DNA of 64,000 nt from Streptomyces sp. SID8374 (lineage in GTDB: Bacteria > Actinomycetota > Actinomycetes > Streptomycetales > Streptomycetaceae), in contig NZ_WWGH01000001.1 in assembly GCF_009865135.1 (NCBI RefSeq), forward strand, positions 4,464,001 through 4,528,000, given 5' to 3'. The notes under the pieces are model-generated. The model was not told where the DNA came from. It saw only the letters and a program-made list of their open reading frames with translations, and ran no database searches. This document shows, piece by piece, positions 39,847-48,552 of the stretch. Positions within the stretch are counted from its first letter, which is position 1. Every line of letters starts with the position of its first letter. Position numbers and translations under genes: made by a program.

Positions 39847-40442
39847 CCTCCTCCTCCAGCGTCGCGAAAGCGGCTCACGCCCCCAAGCAGGATCGCAGCC
39901 GGGCCACCCGGCAGCGGCTCCTGGAGGCGGCGGTGGCCTGCCTGGCCGAACACGGCTGGGCGGGCTCCACCGTCTCGGTCGTCGCCGAGCGGGCCGGGGT
40001 CTCGCGGGGCGCGGCCCAGCACCACTTCCCCACCCGGGAGGACCTGTTCACGGGGGCGGTGGAGTACGTGGCCGAGGAGCGCTCGGCCGCCCTGCGCGCG
40101 CTCCCCGTGCAGGGGCGCGCGGAGGTGGTCGCGGCGCTGGTGGACCTGTACACGGGCCCGCTGTTCCGGGCCGCGCTCCAGCTCTGGGTCGCCGCCTCCA
40201 ACGAGGAGCAGCTGCGGCCGCGCGTCACGGAGCTGGAGGCGCGGGTGGGCCGCGAGACGCACCGGATCGCCGTCGAACTCCTGGGCGCCGACGAGTCCCG
40301 CCCCGGCGTCCGCGAAACGGTCCAGGGCCTGCTGGACATGGCCCGGGGCCTCGGCCTCGCCAACCTCCTCACCGACGACACCGCCCGGCGCGCGCGGGTG
40401 GTGGCGCAGTGGGCGGCGCTGGTGGAGGACGGGCTGGGGTGA
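39834..40442 (+). CDS. TetR-family regulator closing the operon
   Basis: A 202-residue TetR protein with HTH RATRQRLLEAAVACLAEHGW, then STVSVVAERAGVSRGAAQHH and FPTREDLFTGAVEYVAEE. The C-terminal domain is of the TetR_C_24/LiuR-like helical kind. As the last gene of the acid-degradation operon (overlapping the hydratase by 13 bp) it is probably its local repressor, acting at the inverted repeat near 30035, with an acyl-CoA as inducer. This link is inference from position. Confidence 0.87.
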   Translation: MGAVTSSSSVAKAAHAPKQDRSRATRQRLLEAAVACLAEHGWAGSTVSVVAERAGVSRGAAQHHFPTREDLFTGAVEYVAEERSAALRALPVQGRAEVVAALVDLYTGPLFRAALQLWVAASNEEQLRPRVTELEARVGRETHRIAVELLGADESRPGVRETVQGLLDMARGLGLANLLTDDTARRARVVAQWAALVEDGLG

Positions 40443-40571
40443 GTGCGGGCCGGGTTCGCTCCCGACCTTCCGGTGTACGGGAGTTGACGCGCGGATGAGG
40501 AGTCGGCGGCGAACATCCGTACGGCCGCCCGAACGGCCGTAGGCCGCCGTACCGCTGGCTACGTTGACGCT

Positions 40572-43500
40572 GTGCGGAGGCAGCAGCGGTCAGGGAACGA
40601 CGGCGTCGGCAGCAGCGCGAGTTCGAGCGCGAGCGCGCGGGACGTGTCCGAGGAGACCGCGCGGGCGCCCCGCATGGCACACCCGGCCGGCCCCGGCGTC
40701 CTCAGCGGCGGCCCCCAGGGCTTGCAGGGCATGCAGCAGACGCTGGGCAACGCGGCCACCACGCGAGCGGTGCGGCGCGGGAAGCAGCCGTCCTTCGTGC
40801 CGCCTCCGGTCATCGAGGAGGGCGTCGAGGAGGAGGTTGAGGGCGGGGGCTCCGGGGGCGGGTTCGACGCGCGGCGGGGGGTGGGCGGTGAGGGCTCTCG
40901 GCGGTCGGTTCGACGCGGGAAGCAGCCCTTCGTTCCGCCTCCGCGTATCGACGAGGGCGTCGAGGAGGAGGTTGAGGGCGGGGGCTCCCGGGGGGTGCCG
41001 GGCGCGCGGCGGAGGATGGCCGACGAAGGCCCCCGGCGGGCGGTGCGGCGAGCGGGGCGGCCCGTCGCCCTGCCCACGCCCATCCCCGAGAGCGCCGAGC
41101 GGGGCCTCGTACTGCCGTCGTACCTGCGGGACCTGGAGACGGGCGGGCTGTCCACGGCGTACGGGATGACCGGCCAGGAGTTCGTGAGCACCGCGATCGC
41201 GACCGTCGTGGGGCACAGCGGCGGCACGGTGGCCGCCATCACCGCCGAACTGGCCGGGCGGCCCGAGTCGTTCTTCGGCCAGGGCCGCGCGTTCGCGGTG
41301 GAGGGCGCCGAGGGCGGTGACGGGTGCGACGTCACCGTGTCCATCGCCCGCGCCCCCGACGACCAGCTGCCCCTGTTCCACCCGGCCGCCGACATCGCGA
41401 CGGCCGCACCGCACCCGGACGGGACGCCGTTCGCCGCGGTGGACGACCCCGAGGGCAAGGAGACCAAGGTCGACGTCCAGCACAACAGCGCGACCTCCGC
41501 GAGCAGTACGGTCGGCAGCTCCTCCAGCAAGGGGGCGGGAGGTACGGCGTTCGGGCTCGCCCCGGTCGTACCGGGCCTGTGGCTGGGCGCCGCGGTGACG
41601 GGCAGCGTGCAGCCCTGGCAGTCCTCGCGGGAGTCCCGCAGCCAGCGCGGCATGGCCGAACCCCGCGTACTGCGCAGCGACAAGGGCTCGGTGGAGGTGC
41701 CCCGCCGGGTGGTGTACGTCGTACGGACCCGGCCCCAGGCGGGCGGGGGCGAGCAGGTCTTCCGGGGCTCGGGAGGGCTCACCCAGCGGGTGCCCACCGA
41801 GCACCTCGTGCCGGACGGCACCGATGCGCCGGCCCGGCCGCAGCCGGTGGGCGGCGGCCTCGCGCGGCGGGTCTCGCTCGCCGACTCGCTGGCCCCGGTC
41901 GGCGTCTCCGACACCGCCGCGCCGCACCAGGGCGGCGGGGGCCTCTTCGACACGGTCGCCTCCGTCCTGCACCCCTCGCTGACCGCGCCCGGCGCCCCCG
42001 GACGCTCCCGGCTGTACGAGGCGACCTCCACCCAGACCGTGCTGGAGGACCTGCCCCGGCTGCTGCGCGACGGCGTCACCGGTGAGGACCTCCAGTCCAA
42101 GGACGGCAGCATCGCGGGTACGTACCGGATGCGCGCCGTCGTCACCGGGCTCTCCCCCGCCTGGGGCACCGGGAAGACCCAGCTGCGTACTCACCAGCAG
42201 GCTCAGCACTCCAAGACCGAGACGGCGGGCAAGGGGCGCGCGCTCACCGCCGGTATCGGCCCGGCGATCGGGTTCGGTGGCGCCCCCAACGCGGCCGTGG
42301 TGCGGGCCGCCGCGATGCCGGTCGCCGCGGCCCGCAAGGCCCGGTTCAGCGTGAACGAGCAGACCGTCTCGACCCGGCAGGGTGCGGAGGTGCGCGGGGA
42401 GAAGGTGCTGTACAGGGGGACGGTGCAGTTCACCGCGGAGGGCACCGGGCCCCGGTCGGCCCGGATGATCCTGCACCCGGAGACCCGGGTCGCCACACAC
42501 GCGATGCAGGTCTGGATCAGCCTGCGGGCCGACGAGGCGAAGGAGTTGGGACTGCCGCTGCCGCCGGGGGTGACCGCGGGCGACTTCATCAAGAGGCCGG
42601 TGCCGCAGGCGGGGGCCGGGGACGGTACAGGCGTGGGCCCGGCGACAGCACCGGGGTCAACGGCTGCGACAGGCGCGACAGGCGCGGCGGCGCCGGGGAC
42701 GGCCGCTCCGGCGGCGGACGCCCGGCACCTGCCGTTCGGCGCGATGGGATCGAGTGTCACGCTCGGCCGGATCGACGCCAGGCCCATGGTGCGGGCCGTG
42801 GAGAACATGTTCGCCACCGACCCCCAACTGGCTGGATATCTGCCCGCCTTCGGCGCCACGCGGCCCGCGGCGGACATCAGCAAGGAGGAGCACGAGGCGC
42901 AGCGCGCCAACTACCGCGAGCTGATGGCCGCCCTCTCGGAGACCAACTTGCGGGTGAACAAGGACCAGTTGCTGTCCACCGGCATCCGCGTCCGGCTGCG
43001 CCGCAAGTCCTCGATGCACTCCCACGACGTACAGCTGCGGGTCCACGGCACCATGGGAACGCTGAGCCATCTCGGCGACATCGACGACTGGCTGGTGCGC
43101 AGCCACGCCGGGGTCGCCACCAACGTCCAGAGCGGGCGCAGCAGTTCGCGGTCGATCGGTGGCATGGTGCTGGCCCAGGCCCGGATGGTCCCGGGCGTGC
43201 TCACCGGCTCGGTCCGCTACGAGCGGCAGAACACCGGGACCCGCCGCAACCAGGCCGGCCCCTCCACCCGCACCGATGTCCTCACCAACGGGTCGGAGAG
43301 CGCGAGCGCGTTCGGGGCGGCGCTGCGGCTGAACGTGGACGTCACGATGACCTCGCGGAAGCGGAAGCTGGCCCGCGCGGTGACCCCGGGCACCCCCGGC
43401 CAGGACCTGCCGGAGGTCCGGGCACTGCCCGGCCTGAACCTCGGGTCGCAGGACGTACGGCTGCTCACGCCGTCCGAGTTCACCGTGGACACGGCGGAGA

Positions 43501-46121
43501 AGGCGCGGCTGGACGCGGGCGGCGGGCAGGCCCCCGGTCCGGTGCGGGCCGTCGACGCGGGGGGCATCGGCGATCTGGCCGCGCTGGCGCCGCGCCCGGC
43601 CGACGGGCAGCGGGTACGGGACTGGCAGCTGGTGGAGACGATCGGCGACGGGCAGCCGGTCCGCGACCTCGCCCTCGCCCTGCTGGCCCGGGCCGCCGCC
43701 CGGGGCCAGGCGGGCCGCCGGGACCAGGCGCTGTCCACGGAGGGGCTCGCGCCGCGGCTGGCGGTCGAGGAGCGCTTCAGCCCGCGGGCGATCATGGCCT
43801 CGCTGCGGCAGGCCGAGTCCTCCGGGTGGGTGGTGAAGAACCTGCGGTATCCGCGCCGGCTGGCCGCGCTGAACGGCGCGGTGGGCACCCGGCTGGCGCT
43901 GACCACGCCCCGGCTGGTGCACGAGGCCGCGGGACCGGGCACCGAGACGTTCGTGCTGGGCGGCCACCAGGCGGGCGGGCAGCAGGGGAGCGGCGTCACC
44001 GACCTGGTGCAGGCCGGGGGCACCGGCGTACAGAACGGGTCCGAGTGGCGGATCGGCGAGGGGCTGTCGGCGGGCGGGGCGAGGAGCAAGGGCGACACCG
44101 GGGCCGCCACCGTGTCGGGGACCGTGGAGCGCAACGCCCACACGCCGAAGAAGGCGCCGCTGTACCTCGTCCGGTGCGACCTGGTCGTCACCATGGTGGC
44201 GGAGGTCAAGGTCACGGGCGGCGGCCCGTACGTCGCCAAGGCGGCGCGGACCCTGCCGGGAGCGGCGGCGGTGTGGCTGACGGCGGAGCAGTTGCGGGCG
44301 GCGGGGGTGGCTCTGCCCGCGTCGGCGCGCAGGGCGCTGAAGCTGGACGGGGCCGGTGGTGCGGGCGGTGCCGGCGGTGCTGCCGCGGTGGGCGGTGGCG
44401 GTCAGGGTGGCGGGGCGCAGACCGGCCCCGGGCCCACCGCCGTTCACGCCGGGGGATCGGGTACGGCGGCGGTCGGCACCGGTGGTGGTGGTCCGGTCCG
44501 TCCGAGGCCCGCCCTCGCCCAGCCTCTGCCGCTCGGCTTCGGCATGATCGAGGACCTGCCGGACTTCGTGCCCCTGCTGGACGGCCTGCGCAACCGGCTC
44601 GCGGGCATGGGGCGGCAGGAGCTCGCCGACGACCTGCTGCCCCGGCAGCAGCTGCGGGACCGCAACGACAACGTGCAGCGCCTGCTCCGGGTCCTGGACC
44701 GGGACGGCTCCGCCGGTCTGCTGGGCAGCGCCATGGACGGCGGGGTCACGGTGGAGCTCCTGGACGGCCGCAAGACGCCGTACTGGGCGGTGTTCAAGGT
44801 CGAACGCACCGCTGTGGGCACGTGGGAGGGCGAGGCGGACGACGGCCGGGACATGGAGTACATCACCTCGGCCGTCGCCCAGCAGGCCACCTCGCACGAG
44901 GAGGGCGAGAGCTCCGGTGTGGAGGGCATCCTCGCGGGCTCCGGGAAGCCGGACGGCGGAGGCGGGCAGCTGAAGAGCGTGGGTGCGGCGGGCGGGCTCG
45001 GTGTCGGCTCCAGCTCCGGGCGGCGGCGGGGCGGCGCCGCGCGCGGCCAGCTGGGGATGAAGACGGTCGCGGAGGCGAAGACGGCGAAGGCGGCGAAGAT
45101 GCGGGTGCCGATCAGGGCCTTCCTCGAACTCTACGAGGGCGGCCGCCGGCTCACGGCGGCCCCGTCGGGCGCCAGGTCGCTGGTCCACCGGGTCCTGGTG
45201 AGCGACCTCACGGCGCTGGGCCGGGTGAGCGCCGCGCCCCGCACCGCGTTGAACGCGCCGGGCGGCACCGGACCGGCCGCCGGACCGCCCGGCAGCTCGG
45301 CCGGGCTGGGCGCCTGGCGGGCCGGCGGGGTGCCGCTGCCGATGGAGGCGCAGGTGAACGGCTTCCAAGGGGCGCCGCGCGTAAGGGCGTTGGTGGACAC
45401 GGCGGTACGGGCGGCGGGCGGCAACGACCGCTTCCGCCGCCAGGGCCAGGCCGCCGCGTACACGCTGGGCGAGGCGGTCTCCACCGAGTGGCTGATCTCG
45501 GCCCTGCCCCTGCTCACCAACGCCGGTGCGGAGCTGCCGCCGGTGCACGCGACCGGAGCGAAGGGCCAGGACCTGCGGGCCTCGGTCCACGCCCGGCTGC
45601 GGGACGGGCAGGTGCTGGGGGTGGGCGACAAGATGACGTTCGAGACGGTGGCCCAGAGCGACTTGGGGGCACCTCGCCCCACCCAGACGGACGGCCAGAG
45701 CTCGGCCGAGAAGGGCAGGCAGGGCCGCGGCCTGTTCGGCGCCGGGGTACTGAACGCCGACGAGTTCCGGCTCAACCAGCTGATGGGCAACGCGGGCGGC
45801 TCGGGCTCGGGCAGCGGCGCGGCGGGGCAGAGCGCGGGCTCCATGCCGCTGCACAAGCCCAAGTTCTCCTCGGTGCTGGTCGCGTTCACCCTGGACGTGA
45901 AGGTGGCGGCCCGCGTGACGGACCGCGTACGCACGTCCCGAACGCAGGTGGCGGAACGCGAAATGACGCTCCCGACCCCGGTGGTGATCCGCATGCCCCA
46001 ACCGGTGGCCACCCGCCTCCTGACCGCCTACCCGACGGCGCTCACGGACCCGGGGGACTACTTGGGGCTGCGGGCGGCAGCAGCGGCGGCGGCGGTGCCG
46101 CCGCCGTCCACGGGGGTGTGA
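40572..46121 (+). CDS. Giant 1849-residue protein of unknown function with six beta-rich modules
   Basis: No family is recognised. The N-terminus carries LQGMQQTLGNAATTRAV, which resembles the LQxxxGN motif of eCIS/DUF4157-type proteins. Next come two ~45-residue repeats (RRGKQP, VPPP, EGVEEEVEGGGS). The rest appears to hold six modules, at about 245-385, 510-665, 800-935, 1105-1250, 1395-1530 and 1670-1820. Each is a beta-strand, a Ser/Gln/Gly-rich stretch (NSATSASSTVGSSSSKG), a Gly-rich apolar segment (GLAPVVPGLWLGAAVTGSVQ), a charged Ser-rich return and a second strand (VYVVRTR; YRGTVQF; LRLNVDV; YLVRCDLVV; VLVAFTLDVKV). Some end with a helix such as AVWLTAEQLRAAGVALP. There is no signal peptide and no long membrane helix. 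GTG at 40572 follows a TACGTT -10 box by six bases (leaderless). Confidence 0.8.
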   Translation: MRRQQRSGNDGVGSSASSSASARDVSEETARAPRMAHPAGPGVLSGGPQGLQGMQQTLGNAATTRAVRRGKQPSFVPPPVIEEGVEEEVEGGGSGGGFDARRGVGGEGSRRSVRRGKQPFVPPPRIDEGVEEEVEGGGSRGVPGARRRMADEGPRRAVRRAGRPVALPTPIPESAERGLVLPSYLRDLETGGLSTAYGMTGQEFVSTAIATVVGHSGGTVAAITAELAGRPESFFGQGRAFAVEGAEGGDGCDVTVSIARAPDDQLPLFHPAADIATAAPHPDGTPFAAVDDPEGKETKVDVQHNSATSASSTVGSSSSKGAGGTAFGLAPVVPGLWLGAAVTGSVQPWQSSRESRSQRGMAEPRVLRSDKGSVEVPRRVVYVVRTRPQAGGGEQVFRGSGGLTQRVPTEHLVPDGTDAPARPQPVGGGLARRVSLADSLAPVGVSDTAAPHQGGGGLFDTVASVLHPSLTAPGAPGRSRLYEATSTQTVLEDLPRLLRDGVTGEDLQSKDGSIAGTYRMRAVVTGLSPAWGTGKTQLRTHQQAQHSKTETAGKGRALTAGIGPAIGFGGAPNAAVVRAAAMPVAAARKARFSVNEQTVSTRQGAEVRGEKVLYRGTVQFTAEGTGPRSARMILHPETRVATHAMQVWISLRADEAKELGLPLPPGVTAGDFIKRPVPQAGAGDGTGVGPATAPGSTAATGATGAAAPGTAAPAADARHLPFGAMGSSVTLGRIDARPMVRAVENMFATDPQLAGYLPAFGATRPAADISKEEHEAQRANYRELMAALSETNLRVNKDQLLSTGIRVRLRRKSSMHSHDVQLRVHGTMGTLSHLGDIDDWLVRSHAGVATNVQSGRSSSRSIGGMVLAQARMVPGVLTGSVRYERQNTGTRRNQAGPSTRTDVLTNGSESASAFGAALRLNVDVTMTSRKRKLARAVTPGTPGQDLPEVRALPGLNLGSQDVRLLTPSEFTVDTAEKARLDAGGGQAPGPVRAVDAGGIGDLAALAPRPADGQRVRDWQLVETIGDGQPVRDLALALLARAAARGQAGRRDQALSTEGLAPRLAVEERFSPRAIMASLRQAESSGWVVKNLRYPRRLAALNGAVGTRLALTTPRLVHEAAGPGTETFVLGGHQAGGQQGSGVTDLVQAGGTGVQNGSEWRIGEGLSAGGARSKGDTGAATVSGTVERNAHTPKKAPLYLVRCDLVVTMVAEVKVTGGGPYVAKAARTLPGAAAVWLTAEQLRAAGVALPASARRALKLDGAGGAGGAGGAAAVGGGGQGGGAQTGPGPTAVHAGGSGTAAVGTGGGGPVRPRPALAQPLPLGFGMIEDLPDFVPLLDGLRNRLAGMGRQELADDLLPRQQLRDRNDNVQRLLRVLDRDGSAGLLGSAMDGGVTVELLDGRKTPYWAVFKVERTAVGTWEGEADDGRDMEYITSAVAQQATSHEEGESSGVEGILAGSGKPDGGGGQLKSVGAAGGLGVGSSSGRRRGGAARGQLGMKTVAEAKTAKAAKMRVPIRAFLELYEGGRRLTAAPSGARSLVHRVLVSDLTALGRVSAAPRTALNAPGGTGPAAGPPGSSAGLGAWRAGGVPLPMEAQVNGFQGAPRVRALVDTAVRAAGGNDRFRRQGQAAAYTLGEAVSTEWLISALPLLTNAGAELPPVHATGAKGQDLRASVHARLRDGQVLGVGDKMTFETVAQSDLGAPRPTQTDGQSSAEKGRQGRGLFGAGVLNADEFRLNQLMGNAGGSGSGSGAAGQSAGSMPLHKPKFSSVLVAFTLDVKVAARVTDRVRTSRTQVAEREMTLPTPVVIRMPQPVATRLLTAYPTALTDPGDYLGLRAAAAAAAVPPPSTGV
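40773..41045 (+). repeat. Two ~45-codon repeats near the start of the giant protein
   Basis: Residues 68-113 and 114-158 share RRGKQP, FVPPP, EEGVEEEVEGGGS and an Arg-rich end (SRRSV, PRRAV). The DNA copies are still close, especially over GAGGGCGTCGAGGAGGAGGT, so the duplication is recent or maintained by conversion. Confidence 0.85.
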
Positions 46122-46208
46122 GGGGCCGGGCGGGGCGCCGGGGATCAGGCCCCTGATGCGAGGGCGGGCGCGGGTGCGGGGGCCGGGGGCGACTGGGCTT
46201 GGGGCAGG

Positions 46209-46298
46209 GCAGGAACACCCCCGCACGCGGGGACCATGCCGGGGGCGGCCCTGGCGGCGGGCCCGAGCCGGGAAGACCCCCGCAGGCGCGGGGACCAC
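46209..46298 (-). CRISPR. Degenerate CRISPR mini-array A (two repeats, one spacer)
   Basis: Two type I-E-like repeats end at 46237 and 46298 (61-nt period). The right copy, 46270-46298, is full length at 29 nt with the core CCCCGCAGGCGCGGGG; the left copy has lost two bases. The one spacer (46238-46269) is 32 nt. No leader is seen, and the repeats have several mismatches to arrays B and C, so it is probably a decayed array end. Confidence 0.75.
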
Positions 46299-46312
46299 GG
46301 AAGCCGTGCCTG

Positions 46313-46711
46313 TCAGGGCTGATTCTGCCCTTCACCCACCGGGACCGGCGTCGCCTGGTGGTAGTACATCCGCCACTCCGTCTCGCCCGGCTTCCTGCGC
46401 CACAGCGAACTCCGGCGGGCTCGGCTGCCGCCTAGGACGCTCTCGTAGGTGAGGTGCACCAGGCCGGGCGCCAGCACAACTCCGGTCATGCCGGACGGCT
46501 CATGGCGCGGGCCCTCCGTGTCTGCGCCGCTCATCTCAGGAAGCGCGGCGATCATCTCCTCGTACGTCCACCGTCGTCCCGAGGTCCCGACCTCGATGAA
46601 CTCCGGATCGAGAAGCCGCTCGGCGAGTGACCGTGACACACGCACGTCGGGGTCCAGCAGCTGCAACTCCCCGGTGATAGCCGCGCCAACATCGGTCGTG
46701 TCTTCGCTCAT
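46313..46711 (-). CDS. NTF2-like / DUF4440-type small protein
   Basis: A 132-residue protein with an N-terminal helix LLDPDVRVSRSLAERLLDPE, then FIEVGTSGRRWTYEEMIAAL and strands ending WRRKPGETEWRMYYHQATP, matching the NTF2-like DUF4440 fold. Such folds serve as small-molecule binders, isomerases or immunity proteins. Its position between CRISPR remnants and a toxin-antitoxin pair is suggestive but proves nothing. Function unknown. Confidence 0.78.
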   Translation of the reverse strand: MSEDTTDVGAAITGELQLLDPDVRVSRSLAERLLDPEFIEVGTSGRRWTYEEMIAALPEMSGADTEGPRHEPSGMTGVVLAPGLVHLTYESVLGGSRARRSSLWRRKPGETEWRMYYHQATPVPVGEGQNQP

Positions 46712-46715
46712 CCCG

Positions 46716-47153
46716 TCATTCTGTCGAAAGGAAGCCGTAGAGAGATCCCTGATCGCCCCGCAGGTCAGCCACCGTGCAGCGAAGGCCAGGGGCTCCCGCG
46801 AGCTTTCGGTCCGTCGTCACGAGTTCGGCGTCCAGCGTCTCTGCCAGGGCGATGTAAGAGGCGTCGTACGGCCACATGTTGTGTCGGAGCTCCCAGATGC
46901 GGGGCATGAGGGGCGTGTGGTCGTAGCGGTGCAGCTGCATGCGGCCCAGGAGGTCCAGCGCGCGGGCCGCCTCGTCTTCGGGAAGTTTGTTGCCTCGGAC
47001 CAGGCCCCGCAGGACCGACGCACACTCAAGGTCGACTGTGTGCGGGGCGCCGAGCCGGTTCCCGGCGGTGTGGTCCCGGACGCGCTCGGCGAGGGCGTCC
47101 GACCCTACGAGGAACTCCACGAGAGCGGACGTATCGAGAACCTGAACTTTCAC
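46716..47153 (-). CDS. PIN-domain toxin (VapC-like), second system
   Basis: A 145-residue PIN protein. The acidic site is in QVLDTSALVEFLV, HTVDLECASVLRG, YDASYIALAETLDAEL and VTTDRKLAG. It forms a standard toxin-antitoxin unit with the gene upstream, overlapping it by 4 bp. It resembles the FitB/VapC group that pairs with FitA-type antitoxins. It lies four bases from the NTF2-like gene. Confidence 0.88.
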   Translation of the reverse strand: MKVQVLDTSALVEFLVGSDALAERVRDHTAGNRLGAPHTVDLECASVLRGLVRGNKLPEDEAARALDLLGRMQLHRYDHTPLMPRIWELRHNMWPYDASYIALAETLDAELVTTDRKLAGAPGLRCTVADLRGDQGSLYGFLSTE

Positions 47154-47386
47154 GAACGCGTCTCACGCATCTCGGCCAGGACATCGGATACGTCGTCGGC
47201 GGTGACCTGTCCGCGTGCGGCGATTCCACGTGCCTGCTCGGCTGCTTCCTCCGGGGTCAGCAAGGCCGCTTCGCCAACGAGAAGCTGTAGGAGGTAGGCC
47301 TGCAAGGACTGCCCTGACCGGGCAGCCCGAATCTTCAAGGTCGTCATCGTCTCGTCCGGTACCTCTCGGAGGTGAATCGTAGCCAT
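47150..47386 (-). CDS. FitA/VapB-type ribbon-helix-helix antitoxin
   Basis: A 78-residue antitoxin. The ribbon-helix-helix is ATIHLREVPDETMTTLKIRA, then ARSGQSLQAYLLQLLVGEAA. The C-terminal tail TPEEAAEQARGIAARG would bind the PIN toxin. ATG at 47386 with a minus-strand AT-rich stretch (AAATGCTTGC) just upstream that may hold the promoter. Confidence 0.87.
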   Translation of the reverse strand: MATIHLREVPDETMTTLKIRAARSGQSLQAYLLQLLVGEAALLTPEEAAEQARGIAARGQVTADDVSDVLAEMRETRS

Positions 47387-47472
47387 GCAAGCATTTTAGT
47401 CCCACAGCAATCACTCTGCTAGTGGCTTCAGCCAGCTGGCGGCGAGGCGTGCGCTGATCCGTCAGGTCGGTC

Positions 47473-48552
47473 TCAGACGGTTTTGAGTAGGTCGCGGAGG
47501 TTGGTCATGTGTGTCTTGATGGCGGCGGCTTCGGCGGGTGGGGTCGGGGCCTTGTCGGTGTCGGTGTCGGGGTGGTGGGTGGTGCGGCAGGTGTGGCAGA
47601 GGCCGTCGGGGAGTGCTTCTGGTTGGCCGGGGCGTCCGCAGTCGGTGCATTCCATGAGGATGCGGCGAGTGGGGGTGCCGGGTGGAGTGCTTGGGGTGGT
47701 GGGCAGGTGGGGTGGCATTTTGTCGGTGAGGCGTTTGCGGGTGAAGCCGAGGGGGCTGTCGACCTGGGTGGGGAGTCCTGCGGTGAGGGCGCTGGTCAGG
47801 TAGTCGACGCTCACGCCTCGGGCGAGCCATTGTGCTGCCAGGGGTTCCAGGGCGGTGCAGTCGTCGGCGGAGAGGGGGAGGCGGCGGTCTTCGCGCCCGA
47901 GGCGGGCCAGGGCGAGGTAGGCGGGGGACGGGCCGGTCTCGGAGGGGTGCGGCGCCGGGGCCGTGTCCGGGGCGGGAGGCTCTGGCTCGGCGTCCGCCGC
48001 CTGGGCGGGGGTGCGTTGCTGCGGTACGGCGGTGGGTTCGGGACCCTGCTCGGTACCGGGGTCTTCCGGTGCGGGCGGCGGTGGTTCTTCGTCCGGGACC
48101 CAGGGCGGCGGCGGAGCGGTGTCGGGTGCGGGGCTGGTGGTCTGGAGGGTGTTCTCGGTGGTGAGGTAGGTGTTCCACCACTCGTTGTCGTGGGCGGTGC
48201 GGGACCAGAACGTACGGAAGACCCACCGGGTCTGGTCACCCGCGCCGACGGCGCACCGTACGCGTCGCAGGTGCCCGGCGACGGAGAGGGCGGTCAGGGC
48301 GGTGGAGATGGCCTGCTGCCCGTAGAGCGGGAGCTGCTTGGCCAGCTGCTTCACGCTCATCGCCGCACCGTCGGGGAGGTGGTCGACGAAGGCGGCGACG
48401 TACCGCTCACGCGCAGGCAGAAGGCTGAAGTCATGGGGCGTACGGGGACGTTGGTCCGGGGCGGTGCGTTTGCCGTAGCCGGGCTTGGCCATCGGGTACG
48501 CGGTGGGCCGTGCGGCGGTGCGCAGGGCAGGACTAAGGTGCTGGGTAGCCAC
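47473..48552 (-). CDS. Winged-helix (MarR-like) protein with Pro-rich linker and C-terminal zinc ribbon
   Basis: A 359-residue protein of a type often seen in Streptomyces accessory regions. Residues ~45-110 form a winged helix (LPARERYVAAFVDHLPDGAA, then KQLPLYGQQAISTALTALSV and AGHLRRVRC). A Trp-rich segment (WNTYLTTENT) and a long Pro/Glu linker (about 135-210) follow. A second helical part is near 210-260. The C-terminus has ECTDCG and GLCHTC, a four-Cys zinc ribbon. It is probably DNA-binding; target unknown. The 5' side holds hairpins and an inverted repeat that may be its control region. Confidence 0.78.
   Translation of the reverse strand: MATQHLSPALRTAARPTAYPMAKPGYGKRTAPDQRPRTPHDFSLLPARERYVAAFVDHLPDGAAMSVKQLAKQLPLYGQQAISTALTALSVAGHLRRVRCAVGAGDQTRWVFRTFWSRTAHDNEWWNTYLTTENTLQTTSPAPDTAPPPPWVPDEEPPPPAPEDPGTEQGPEPTAVPQQRTPAQAADAEPEPPAPDTAPAPHPSETGPSPAYLALARLGREDRRLPLSADDCTALEPLAAQWLARGVSVDYLTSALTAGLPTQVDSPLGFTRKRLTDKMPPHLPTTPSTPPGTPTRRILMECTDCGRPGQPEALPDGLCHTCRTTHHPDTDTDKAPTPPAEAAAIKTHMTNLRDLLKTV

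Noticed and set aside
43826..46156. 776-codon alternative frame in the giant gene, and a 1213-codon antisense frame at 42657-46298
   Set aside because: Composition is Gly/Arg or His/Arg/Pro-rich and the ends do not match any gene boundary. The 1849-codon frame has normal amino-acid balance and repeated modules.
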